Assembly: GCF_019145475.1 (NCBI RefSeq)
Contig: NZ_JAHTKI010000009.1
Location: 62,001-126,000, forward strand
Source of the DNA: Pseudomonas botevensis
GTDB taxonomy: Bacteria; Pseudomonadota; Gammaproteobacteria; Pseudomonadales; Pseudomonadaceae
Direction of reading: 5' to 3'
Length of the DNA: 64,000 nt
Below the pieces are notes generated by a model. The model was not told the origin of the DNA and did not search any database. It worked only from the letters and a program-made list of their open reading frames with translations. A program made the position numbers and the translations under genes. Below, one piece after another: positions 50,513 through 58,741 of the stretch. Within the stretch, counting starts at the first letter, position 1. Each line of letters starts with the position of its first letter.

Positions 50513-51996
50513 TGGCTCGACAATTCCCGGCGCTTTCACGTAGCGGATTCTTGCTGCCATCGAACATAAAGGCCAGTTACGAAGGCGCCGGGGAGGGTCG
50601 CCGATCTGCTAGCTGGGACGCCACCGACGATGGTATCAACAGCATCAACACCCCGGCGCTACGCAACCTGCGTGCCCGTTCACGGGCGGCGGTGCGCAAT
50701 GATCCGTATGCGGCCAACGCTATTAACAAACGGGTCAGCAACCTGATCGGCACCGGCATCACGCCACGCCCAAAGGTAAAAGACGAAGAGCTGCGCAACC
50801 TGCTGCAAGAATTGTGGGACGACTTTGCCGACGAGTCGGACGCCGACGGTCTCTGCGACTTCTACGGCCAGCAGGCGCTGGTGGCTCGCACCGTGGAAAC
50901 GGCGGGCGAGTGTTTTGTGCGGTTGCGTCCGCGCAGTTTGGACGAAGGTCTGGTGGTGCCGCTGCAGCTGCAGACCTTGGCACCGGAGTTCGTGCCGCAT
51001 GACAAGTTCGAGATGTCCAAGTCCGGCAACATCATCCGCGCCGGGATCGAGTTCAACCCAGCCGGCAAGCGCGTGGCTTACTGGATGTACCGCTCGCACC
51101 CGCGTGATGCGTCTTCGCTCAACAGTGGGTACAACCAACTGGTGCGCGTACCGGCCAGCCAGGTGCTGCACATCTTCGAACCTCTAGAACCGGGGCAGTT
51201 GCGCGGCGTGCCACGCATGTCACCGGTGCTCAAGCGCCTGCGCAGCCTCGATAACTACGACGATGCGGTGCTGTTCAGGCAGGAGGTTTCCAACCTGTTC
51301 GCCGGCTTCATCAAGCGCCCGTCGCCGGACATGGGGCAGGTGCCACGCGACCCCGTCACCGGCCAACTGATCACCGCTGACCGCGACGGCTTCACACCGA
51401 TGGTTGCACTCGAACCCGGCACGATGCAGGAGCTGGGCGCGGGTGAGGAGGTCGAGTTCTCCAAACCACCGGATGCCGGCAACAACTACCCGGATTTCAT
51501 GCGGCAGCAACTGATGGCAGCGGCAGCGGGTACCGACACGCCCTACGAGATCCTCACGGGCGACATGAAAGGGATCAACGACCGTGCGCTGCGCGTCGTG
51601 CTCAACGAGTTCCGGCGCCGCCTCGAACAACTGCAATTCAACGTCTACATCCACCAGCTTTGCCGGCCAGTCCGCGCTGCCTGGCTGGACATGGCGGTAT
51701 TGAGCGGCGTGATCGAGTTGCCGGACTACGCCAAGCGTCGTCGCGAATTTCTGCGCACGCGCTGGGTGCCTCAAGGCTGGGCCTACATCCAGCCGGTGCA
51801 GGACGTACAGGCGCGAATGCTTGAGGTCAATGCCGGGTTCGGTTCGCGCAGTGAGATGTGTCTGCGAACCGGTTACGACTCCGAAACGGTCGACGCGGAA
51901 AACGCCGCCGACGCTCAACGTGCCCGCGAATTGGGCCTCAATTACCGAACGCTCGTCGAGGTTGATAGTGAACACGACGATCAGGAGAAACCATGA
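50512..51996 (+). CDS. Portal protein (lambda gpB family)
   Basis: A 494-residue portal protein. It has LRARSRAAVRNDPYAANAINKRVSNLIGTGI near residue 60, then VARTVETAGECFVRLRPR and a C-terminal DRALRVVLNEFRRRLEQLQ segment, all typical of the phage lambda portal family. Twelve copies should form the DNA entry ring of the head. The start overlaps the gpW stop; the stop overlaps the protease start. Confidence 0.93.
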   Translation: MARQFPALSRSGFLLPSNIKASYEGAGEGRRSASWDATDDGINSINTPALRNLRARSRAAVRNDPYAANAINKRVSNLIGTGITPRPKVKDEELRNLLQELWDDFADESDADGLCDFYGQQALVARTVETAGECFVRLRPRSLDEGLVVPLQLQTLAPEFVPHDKFEMSKSGNIIRAGIEFNPAGKRVAYWMYRSHPRDASSLNSGYNQLVRVPASQVLHIFEPLEPGQLRGVPRMSPVLKRLRSLDNYDDAVLFRQEVSNLFAGFIKRPSPDMGQVPRDPVTGQLITADRDGFTPMVALEPGTMQELGAGEEVEFSKPPDAGNNYPDFMRQQLMAAAAGTDTPYEILTGDMKGINDRALRVVLNEFRRRLEQLQFNVYIHQLCRPVRAAWLDMAVLSGVIELPDYAKRRREFLRTRWVPQGWAYIQPVQDVQARMLEVNAGFGSRSEMCLRTGYDSETVDAENAADAQRARELGLNYRTLVEVDSEHDDQEKP

Positions 51997-53135
51997 AACC
52001 GCCGTTCCATCTACGAATCTTCAACAAACTGGACAGGCAACTGCCCGTGCAAGACAAACACTGGTACAGCCTCCGGGCCAGCGGTGAAGCCGAACAGCGC
52101 ACTATCGAGGTGTACGTCTACGGCGAGATCGGCACCTGGGGTATTACGGCCAATCAGTTTGTGCGTGACCTGGCCGCGTTGGATGACGGTACTTCACCGA
52201 TTGTTGTGGCGTTCAACAGCATTGGTGGCGATCTGTTCGACGGTCTGGCTATTCATAACGCCCTGTCACGTCTGGGCGAGCGCTGCACCGGCCGCGTCGA
52301 CGCCCTGGCCGCCAGTGCCGCGAGCGTTGCAGTCTGCGGCGCTCACCGGGTGGTAGTCGCGGAAAACGCCGCACTGATGATCCACAACCCGTGGACCTAT
52401 GCCTCGGGTGATGCCGAGGATATGCGCAAGGTAGCGACCGCGTTGGATCAAGCGCTGGAGCTCATCATCACGGCTTACAAGGCCAAGGCGCCGGATATCG
52501 ACGAGGTCGAGTTGCGGCGCCTGGTCAATGCAGAAACCTGGCTGACTGCTCGAGAAGCGGTGGCCCTCGGATTGGCCGATGAAGTCGGCGACGGTGTGCA
52601 AATCAAGGCGTGTCTGGGGCAGGGCACGGTCATGCAGAAATACCAGCGCACGCCCCAGGCGCTGCTGGATCTGCTCAACGAACCCGCGAACCCGACCGAG
52701 CCGGTGGTCGACAAGCCTGAGCCATCGGCGCCTGGTCTGGATGCGGCTGCGCTGGCTCTGCTGATCACCCAGTCATGTACTCAGGCCAATATCAGCAACT
52801 TGATCGAACCGCTTATTGCAGCGACCAAGCTGGTTGACGAAGCGACTGTGCAGGCCGCGATCATCCAGGCCAAGTCGATCCGCGATCTGTGCGTTGCTGC
52901 CCGGCTGCCAGAGTTTGCGGTGGAGTTTGTACAGGCCGGACTGGACACCGGTGCCGTGCGTGCGCGGCTCTTCGATAAGGTCGTAGGGAAAGGCGGGGGC
53001 TTCGAGATCGACAACAGTCTGCCGCAGAACGAAGACCCGGCTCCCAAAATTCAAGCCAAACAACCCGATCCGTCCTCGATCTGGGCAGCCCGTCAGGCTG
53101 CGCAATCACCAACCTCGAAAGGAGCAAAACCATGA
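51993..53135 (+). CDS. ClpP/S49-like head maturation protease (gpC-like)
   Basis: A 380-residue protein. The N-terminal ClpP-fold (about 35-215) has the nucleophile in LAASAASVAVCG and His in LMIHNPW, with an Asp-rich segment after it. The C-terminal 160 residues are helical and Pro/Gln-rich, as expected for a scaffold part. An internal ATG at 52632 with GGGGCAGGG upstream could give a separate scaffold product, as Nu3 arises inside lambda C. Confidence 0.9.
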   Translation: MKPPFHLRIFNKLDRQLPVQDKHWYSLRASGEAEQRTIEVYVYGEIGTWGITANQFVRDLAALDDGTSPIVVAFNSIGGDLFDGLAIHNALSRLGERCTGRVDALAASAASVAVCGAHRVVVAENAALMIHNPWTYASGDAEDMRKVATALDQALELIITAYKAKAPDIDEVELRRLVNAETWLTAREAVALGLADEVGDGVQIKACLGQGTVMQKYQRTPQALLDLLNEPANPTEPVVDKPEPSAPGLDAAALALLITQSCTQANISNLIEPLIAATKLVDEATVQAAIIQAKSIRDLCVAARLPEFAVEFVQAGLDTGAVRARLFDKVVGKGGGFEIDNSLPQNEDPAPKIQAKQPDPSSIWAARQAAQSPTSKGAKP

Positions 53136-53476
53136 CCTCTAAACTGGAGCCGATGCACGCGGGTGAGTTCCTGCTGTCCGAGGGCGCCGGCAACATCTCG
53201 CGTGAAGCGATCAACGTCGCCGCCGGTCACGCACTGGAGCCGGGGCAGATCCTCGGCCTGGTGACCGCGACCAGCGAATTCGCCCCGTACAGCCCGACCG
53301 CCGAAGACGGTACCGAAAACGCCGTTGCGATCCTCTACGGCCCGCTCGGCGAGTCGGATGTAGTTCGTCGCGGTCGCGCCGTGGTGCGGCTGGCCGAGGT
53401 CAGCGAAGCCCATCTGACTGGCCTCGACCCGGCTGCCGAGAAAGCCCTGGCCGCGCATTTTCTGATCGTCCGCTAA
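53132..53476 (+). CDS. Head decoration protein (gpD-like)
   Basis: A 114-residue protein: HAGEFLLSEGAGNISREAINVAAG opens the HDPD/gpD pattern, and the C-terminal part has AVAILYGPL and GRAVVRLAEVSEAHLTGL. It stabilises the expanded capsid. The start overlaps the protease stop by 4 bases. Confidence 0.88.
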   Translation: MTSKLEPMHAGEFLLSEGAGNISREAINVAAGHALEPGQILGLVTATSEFAPYSPTAEDGTENAVAILYGPLGESDVVRRGRAVVRLAEVSEAHLTGLDPAAEKALAAHFLIVR

Positions 53477-53497
53477 GACGTTTCTTCCTTTATATGC

Positions 53498-53521
53498 ATC
53501 CCGCTGTGTGCGGGATTTTTC
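53498..53521 (+). terminator. Short hairpin before the capsid gene
   Basis: ATCCCGC / GCGGGAT with loop TGTGT and a T run, ending 20 bases before the capsid ATG. Very similar hairpins precede the genes at 56691 and 61243. Confidence 0.7.
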
Positions 53522-53540
53522 GTTTCTGGAGAGTACACCC

Positions 53541-54536
53541 ATGGCCGATATCGCCATTTTTGAAGACGACGCTTTCAGCGTCCCCTCGCTGACCGCCGCG
53601 ATCAACGAGCAGGAATACCTGCCGGGCCGCATCAGCAGCCTTGGCCTGTTCCACGAGGAGGGCACCACCAACCTTACGGTGCAGGTCGAGAAGGACGGCG
53701 ACACCCTGGCTCTGGTGCCGGCTGGTGAGCGCGGCAGTTCGGGTCTGGTGGTCGGTGGCAGCAAGCGTAATCTGATTCCGTTCAACACCGTGCACCTGCC
53801 GGAGCGCTTCACCATCAAGGCTGATGAGATCCAAGGCATCCGGGCTTTCGGTACGCGAACCGAGCTGCAGTCGGTGCAGGACGTGGTCAACCGGCGCCTT
53901 GCCAAAGCGCGGCGCCAGTTGGACGCCACTCATGAATTTCAGCGGATGGGTGCTCTGAACGGCCAGATCCTCGATGCTGATGGCAAGACGGTTTTGCTGG
54001 ACATCTATAAGTCCTTTGGCGTGAACCGTCAGAAAATGCCCATGGGGCTCAATGACCCTGAAGCGGACCTGCGAGTGAATGCTGGCGAAGCGTTGGACAT
54101 GCAGGCGGATGCGTTGGGCAGTGTGACCAGCTCGGGTTCTCGTGCCTTCTGCGGCAAGAACTTTTGGAACAAGCTGGTCAGTCACAAGTCGGTCAAGCAA
54201 ACCTATCTCAACACTCTGCAGGCAGCGTCTCTTCGCGGTGATGCCCGCGAGAGCTTTGAATTTGGTGGCATTGTCTGGGAGCGCTATCGCGGCAAAGTGG
54301 CGGGCGTGCTGTTCGTGCACGATGACAAGGCGCTGCTGGTTCCCGAAGGTGTGCCGGATCTGTACATCTCGGTCTTCGCGCCGGCCGACTACATGGAAAC
54401 GGTCAACACCGAAGGTTTGCCTTATTACAGCAAGCTTGAACCGCTGCCATTCAACAAGGGTGTGGCCGGCGAAGCCCAGTCCAACCCGCTGCATCTGTGC
54501 ACACGACCACGGGCGCAGATCCTCCTGGAACTCTGA
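53541..54536 (+). CDS. Major capsid protein (gpE family)
   Basis: A 331-residue protein MADIAIFEDDAFSVPSLTAAINEQEYLPGRISSLGLF, the gpE opening pattern; further on ERFTIKADEIQGIRAFGTRTELQ (shown as family-typical). It should form the T=7 shell together with the decoration protein. The strong SD CTGGAGA and the hairpin upstream fit high expression. Confidence 0.93.
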   Translation: MADIAIFEDDAFSVPSLTAAINEQEYLPGRISSLGLFHEEGTTNLTVQVEKDGDTLALVPAGERGSSGLVVGGSKRNLIPFNTVHLPERFTIKADEIQGIRAFGTRTELQSVQDVVNRRLAKARRQLDATHEFQRMGALNGQILDADGKTVLLDIYKSFGVNRQKMPMGLNDPEADLRVNAGEALDMQADALGSVTSSGSRAFCGKNFWNKLVSHKSVKQTYLNTLQAASLRGDARESFEFGGIVWERYRGKVAGVLFVHDDKALLVPEGVPDLYISVFAPADYMETVNTEGLPYYSKLEPLPFNKGVAGEAQSNPLHLCTRPRAQILLEL

Positions 54537-54538
54537 TC

Positions 54539-54859
54539 ATGGCCTTCCGGGAGCTGCTGGAAGACATCGACGACACGGTGTTCGAAACGCTGGGCGATTC
54601 GGCACGGATCGAGGGTTATGACGAACCGGTACTCGGCATGTTCGCAGCACCCTGGCTTCAACCCAAAATGGGCAGCCAGAGAACGGCGTTGCGTGAGCCC
54701 AAGTTTGAGATTCGCGTCCGCGATTCGCATGGACTGAAAAAAGGACTGTTGGTCAGCGTGGATTTGCCGGCTTTGGACGGCGGTGGAGACTACGACCTGC
54801 TCCAGCTGGAGCCGGGTGGTGACGGTCTGGTCGCTCTCATTCTGAGGAAGCGACCATGA
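54539..54859 (+). CDS. Head-tail joining protein (gpFII/Gifsy-like)
   Basis: A 106-residue protein between capsid and gpZ: MAFRELLEDIDDTVFETLGDSARIEG, then LKKGLLVSVDLPALDGGGDYDLLQLEPGGDGLVALILRK. Size and place match lambda gpFII and related proteins. It overlaps the next gene by 4 bases. Confidence 0.78.
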   Translation: MAFRELLEDIDDTVFETLGDSARIEGYDEPVLGMFAAPWLQPKMGSQRTALREPKFEIRVRDSHGLKKGLLVSVDLPALDGGGDYDLLQLEPGGDGLVALILRKRP

Positions 54860-55512
54860 GCGTCGGTAGCCACTTCAAGCCCTCGGCTGGCGGCGGGATG
54901 ATCTCGCTGCAAACTTCGGCGGCAGACCTGAAAGCCTTTCAGGATTTTGCCGCACTGGTGCCGAAGGCCGCTGCTGCTGCACAGCGACGAGCCATCAACA
55001 AAACCCTGCGCTGGCTCGCCTCGCAAATTGCCCGTGCCGTGGGGCGACAGGAGCGGATTGCAGTCGCCGCCGTTCGGCAACGCCTGCGGGCCTATCCGGT
55101 CAGCGGCGGAGCCAAGAGCGGCAAGTTGTGGTTCGGCCTCAACTCTATCGAGGCGAGCCGAATCGGCCGCCCACGGCAGAGCCGTTCCGGTGTGTCCGTG
55201 GCGGGGCGCCGCTTTCAAGGGGCGTTCTTCAAGAAGGTCTACGGCAACAGTGCCGACATCTGGATCCGCACGGCCAGCAAACACTTTGATCCCGCCGATT
55301 ATCCCGACAGCGAAGTCAGCGCGGCCGGTGGAGTCAGTTCGGGCTGGATCGCCGAACACGACAACCGCTTCCCCCTGGCCAAGGCCAAAGTTTCGCTGGA
55401 ACAGGCTCGCCCGCACTTCGAGAGCTGGGTGCGCAAGGCTGACGAGCAGCTGGTGCATGTGCTGCAGCAGGAACTTAATTTTGAAGTGCAGAAGCACTTG
55501 AAGGGGAAATAA
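54856..55512 (+). CDS. Minor tail protein Z-like (prophage MTZ family)
   Basis: A 218-residue protein rich in Arg/Lys, with AAAAAQRRAINKTLRWLASQIARAVG and FKKVYGNSADIWIRTASK segments typical of the lambda gpZ/Prophage minor tail Z family. It probably completes tail attachment. ATG 54856 overlaps the previous gene. Confidence 0.8.
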   Translation: MSVGSHFKPSAGGGMISLQTSAADLKAFQDFAALVPKAAAAAQRRAINKTLRWLASQIARAVGRQERIAVAAVRQRLRAYPVSGGAKSGKLWFGLNSIEASRIGRPRQSRSGVSVAGRRFQGAFFKKVYGNSADIWIRTASKHFDPADYPDSEVSAAGGVSSGWIAEHDNRFPLAKAKVSLEQARPHFESWVRKADEQLVHVLQQELNFEVQKHLKGK

Positions 55513-55513
55513 C

Positions 55514-56053
55514 GTGACGGATGAAGTCGACGAGCCGTTCAGTCTTGAGCAGTTGTATCAAGCCATTGAGCGGCGCATTCAGGATCATTTGCCGGACCTT
55601 CAAGTCGTTGCGACTTGGCCGATCATCGAAAGCAGCATTCCACTGCCAGCGGTGCTGGTCGAACTGGCAGAGATGGAGCCAGGCATCGACCCGGGAACGG
55701 GTGAGACGGGCCTGTCGTGCAAGTTCGAAGCACGGGTGATTACCGATCCGATCCAGCCCGATCACCACCAGCAAGCGGTGTTTATTGTCGGGCAATTGGC
55801 TGTGTTACTTCGGATGCAGTCCTGGGGTGTCGAGGTCGAACCGGCCGAGTTTGTTCAGGCCATGCCGGACTGGACCAAGCCCGAGCTGGACGGCTACACC
55901 GTCTGGGTCGTGGAGTGGACCCAGCAGATCTACCTCGGCGAAGCGCAGTGGCCGTGGCCAGATCAGCCACCGGGCACCTTGCTGTTAGGTGTCGAGCCGG
56001 ATGCGGGGCTGTCCAACAAGGACAAATATTTTGCACCGGAGAATCTGTCATGA
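55514..56053 (+). CDS. Phage head-tail/tail completion protein
   Basis: A 179-residue protein starting at GTG: FSLEQLYQAIERRIQDHLPDLQVV, then LVELAEMEPGIDPGTGETGLSCKFEARVI. The pattern fits a tail-terminator-type protein (gpU-like) placed between the head and the baseplate genes. It overlaps gpV. The exact family was not identified. Confidence 0.6.
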   Translation: MTDEVDEPFSLEQLYQAIERRIQDHLPDLQVVATWPIIESSIPLPAVLVELAEMEPGIDPGTGETGLSCKFEARVITDPIQPDHHQQAVFIVGQLAVLLRMQSWGVEVEPAEFVQAMPDWTKPELDGYTVWVVEWTQQIYLGEAQWPWPDQPPGTLLLGVEPDAGLSNKDKYFAPENLS

Positions 56054-56637
56054 GTGGCGGCTACGTGAGCGCCCAGCATGACCGCATGCTCGCTGGCCTG
56101 GTCAAGGACTGTTACGTGGTGGCGGTAGATCTGACCGCTTCACCACCGGTGTGTCGGGTATCGGACGGGGAATGGGTCAGCGGCTGGGTGCGCTGGCACA
56201 GTGTTGCCGCCGGCAAGGCCCGGCACTGGCGGGCGCCGAGCCTGAACGAGCAGGGCACCTTGATCAGTGCCAGCGGCGAGGTGGCGCAGGGCACGTTCAT
56301 TCCCGGTCTGTATGGCAACGGTGGTCCACCGCCGGACAACCGCGACCATGTCGAAGTCTGGCATTTCGACGATGGCGGGCGTTTGGTCTACGACTGGCAC
56401 GACAGCACCTACAGCATCACCCTGCCCACCGGCACGGTCACCATCGAGGTCGGGGCGACCTTGGCTGAAGTGACCGATAACGCCGTCACCGTGAAGTCCG
56501 GAACGATCGATCTGGAGGGCGTTGTGAACATCAAAGGGCAGGTCAACATCGACGGCCCGTTGCACGCTACCGAAAGCATCACCAGCGATGCTGACATTCT
56601 GGCCGCCGGCCAAAGTGACAACCATCACAAGCACTAA
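56050..56637 (+). CDS. Baseplate assembly protein V (P2 gpV-like spike)
   Basis: A 195-residue protein. The OB-fold N-terminal part (VVAVDLTASPPVCRVSDGEWVSGWVRW) precedes a beta-helical C-terminus with repeats (VTIEVGATLAEVTDNAVTVKSGTIDLEGVVNIKGQVNIDG shown in part) ending HHKH. It is the central spike of the contractile tail. The His-rich C-terminus probably binds iron, as in P2 gpV. Confidence 0.9.
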   Translation: MSGGYVSAQHDRMLAGLVKDCYVVAVDLTASPPVCRVSDGEWVSGWVRWHSVAAGKARHWRAPSLNEQGTLISASGEVAQGTFIPGLYGNGGPPPDNRDHVEVWHFDDGGRLVYDWHDSTYSITLPTGTVTIEVGATLAEVTDNAVTVKSGTIDLEGVVNIKGQVNIDGPLHATESITSDADILAAGQSDNHHKH

Positions 56638-56651
56638 CTCAACATTTACTC

Positions 56652-56674
56652 AGCCCGCCGTGTGCGGGCTTTTT
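56652..56674 (+). terminator. Short hairpin before the gene at 56691
   Basis: AGCCCGC / GCGGGCT with loop CGTGT and TTTTT, like the hairpin at 53498. Confidence 0.65.
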
Positions 56675-56690
56675 CATGCCTGGAGTACCC

Positions 56691-56921
56691 ATGGCCAAAC
56701 ATCAAGATGATTCATCCGCACCCGAGCTTGTTCCGATCAGCCCGGTGCTGACGGCAGCGGTCGTGACCTTTCGCGACAGGCTGTACACCTCGCGCACGGT
56801 CGTCCTGCCCGACGGCCGCACGCTGGCGGTGGTGAAAAGCGAGGTCTCCGTCGACGGCGCCGAGGATGTGGCGCTGAAAACGCTCAAAGCCCACGCCGAG
56901 TTCGAGCAACTCAAGGAATAG
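56691..56921 (+). CDS. Small phage tail-module protein, unknown
   Basis: A 76-residue protein MAKHQDDSSAPELVPISPVLTAAVVTFRDRLYTSRTVVLPDGRTLAVVKSE (shown in part). Beta-rich, no family recognised; SD CTGGAGT. It lies between V and W, where such small genes are common in P2-like prophages of Pseudomonas. Confidence 0.65.
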   Translation: MAKHQDDSSAPELVPISPVLTAAVVTFRDRLYTSRTVVLPDGRTLAVVKSEVSVDGAEDVALKTLKAHAEFEQLKE

Positions 56922-56926
56922 TCCCG

Positions 56927-57253
56927 ATGATCGGAATGGATCGCCACACCGGGCAACCCATCTCCGGCATCGAGCATTTACGCCAGTGCATCGGGGACAT
57001 CCTCGGCACGCCATTGATGAGTCGGCGTGAGCGCCCGGAGTACGGCAGCAAGCTGCGGCGCATGGTCGATTTGCCTGTTAACGAGGGCTGGAAAAGCGCC
57101 GTGCAGGCGGAAGCGGCTCGCGCACTTGGCCGGTGGGAGCCACGGTTGAAGCTGGAGCGAGTGCGCGTGCTGTCCGTCCTGGGCGGCCAAATCAACATAC
57201 AGATCAGCGGCGAATACCTCGGTGTGCGCGGCACGATGGAGGTGTGGGTATGA
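56927..57253 (+). CDS. Baseplate wedge protein W (gp25 family)
   Basis: A 108-residue GPW/gp25 protein: ISGIEHLRQCIGDILGTPLMSRRERPEYGSKLR, a clear lysozyme-like gp25 pattern with the conserved RPEYGS. It joins the baseplate wedge to the tail tube. It overlaps J by 4 bases. Confidence 0.92.
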   Translation: MIGMDRHTGQPISGIEHLRQCIGDILGTPLMSRRERPEYGSKLRRMVDLPVNEGWKSAVQAEAARALGRWEPRLKLERVRVLSVLGGQINIQISGEYLGVRGTMEVWV

Positions 57254-58134
57254 GTACTCTGGTGGATCTGTCGGAACTGCCGGCCCCGGACGTGCTGGAG
57301 CCGCTGGATTTTGAAGAGGTTTATAGCGAAGCGCTGGACGTGTTTCGCGGCCATATGGGTGATAACTGGAGCGCTTCACTGGAAAGCGATCCGGTCACCA
57401 AGCTGCTGGAGGTCGGCAGTTACATCAAGCTCGGCAACCGGGCGCGGGTTAACGACGCCGCCAAGGCGCAATTGCTGGCGTATGCCGTCGGCGCCGATCT
57501 GGATCACCTGGCGGCAAACGTCAACCTCAAGCGCTTGGTGATACAGCCGGCTGATCCGCTGGCGGTGCCGCCGGTCGACGTGGTGATGGAGTCGCATGAC
57601 GCTCTGCGTGAGCGTGTACAACTGGCCTATGAGGGGCTGACCACGGCGGGGCCGCGTAACAGCTACATCCTGCACGCGCGCAACGCTTCGGCGCTGGTGG
57701 CCGATGCCACGGCTGAAAGTCCGTCACCGGCCTGCGTTGACGTCACGGTGCTGGGGCTGGAAGGCGACGGCACTGCCAGTCCCGATTTGCTGAGCCTGGT
57801 CGCCATCGCTGTAAATGACGACGACGTGCGCCCGGTAGGTGACCGCGTCACGGTGCGCGGTGCGCAGATCCTGCGGTATCGCATCGACGCCGTGCTGCAC
57901 ATGAAAGGTGCCGGCCCAGAGAACGATGCGGCACTCGTCGAGGCGAAAAAGCGCCTTGCGGCCTGGATCAACCCACGCCGGCGCCTCGGTGTCGAGGTGG
58001 CCCGGTCCGGCGTCGATGCGCAATTGCATGTGGCCGGCGTGGCCCGCGTGGAGCTGATGGGCTGGCAGGATCTGAAGCCAACCAAAGCGCAGGCCGCGTA
58101 CTGCACCGATTACACCGTCGTGTTGGGAGGCTGA
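57250..58134 (+). CDS. Baseplate protein J (gp47 family)
   Basis: A 294-residue Baseplate_J-like protein starting MSTLVDLSELPAPDVLEPLDFEEVYSEAL. It has ANVNLKRLVIQPADP, TTAGPRNSYILHARNAS and VTVRGAQILRYRIDAVL. It forms the wedge body with W and I. Confidence 0.92.
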   Translation: MSTLVDLSELPAPDVLEPLDFEEVYSEALDVFRGHMGDNWSASLESDPVTKLLEVGSYIKLGNRARVNDAAKAQLLAYAVGADLDHLAANVNLKRLVIQPADPLAVPPVDVVMESHDALRERVQLAYEGLTTAGPRNSYILHARNASALVADATAESPSPACVDVTVLGLEGDGTASPDLLSLVAIAVNDDDVRPVGDRVTVRGAQILRYRIDAVLHMKGAGPENDAALVEAKKRLAAWINPRRRLGVEVARSGVDAQLHVAGVARVELMGWQDLKPTKAQAAYCTDYTVVLGG

Positions 58135-58135
58135 A

Positions 58136-58741
58136 ATGCGCAGTCTTTTGCCGCTCAACAGCACTCCCCTGGAACGGGGAATTGAGGCGACGTTCGCTGA
58201 AACCACACTGATTCCGCTGCGCACCCTGTACAGCCCCGATACCTGTCCATCACATCTGTTACCGCATTTGGCCTGGGCCTGGTCGGTCGACCGTTGGGAC
58301 CCGGCGTGGCCGGAGTCAGTCAAGCGCGGGGCAATCAGATCCTCGTTCTTCATCCATAAGCACAAGGGCACCATCGGTGCATTGCGTCGAGTGGTCGAGC
58401 CGCTGGGCTATCTGATCGATATCGTCGAATGGTTCAACACGGTGCCGCAAGGCGTGCCCGGAACCTTCGCACTGAAGGTTGGTGTGCTGGATACCGGTAT
58501 CACCGAGGAAATGTATCAGGAGCTGGAGCGCCTGATCGATGACGCCAAACCCGTCAGCCGACAGCTTACGGGGCTGGCCATCAGCCTCGAAACCCAAGGT
58601 CGTTTGCATGTGGGTGTGTCCCTGTACGACGGCGACGAACTCGACATCTACCCGCCCGAAATGAGCGACATCGAAGTCAGCGGCAGCTTCGGCGTCGTTG
58701 GCTGTGAACACTCCATTGACACTCTGGACATTTATTCATGA
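58136..58741 (+). CDS. Tail protein I
   Basis: A 201-residue Tail_P2_I protein: MRSLLPLNSTPLERGIEATFAE, then LPHLAWAWSVDRWDPAWPE, typical of gpI. It links J to the fibre. SD GGAGG precedes the ATG. Confidence 0.92.
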   Translation: MRSLLPLNSTPLERGIEATFAETTLIPLRTLYSPDTCPSHLLPHLAWAWSVDRWDPAWPESVKRGAIRSSFFIHKHKGTIGALRRVVEPLGYLIDIVEWFNTVPQGVPGTFALKVGVLDTGITEEMYQELERLIDDAKPVSRQLTGLAISLETQGRLHVGVSLYDGDELDIYPPEMSDIEVSGSFGVVGCEHSIDTLDIYS

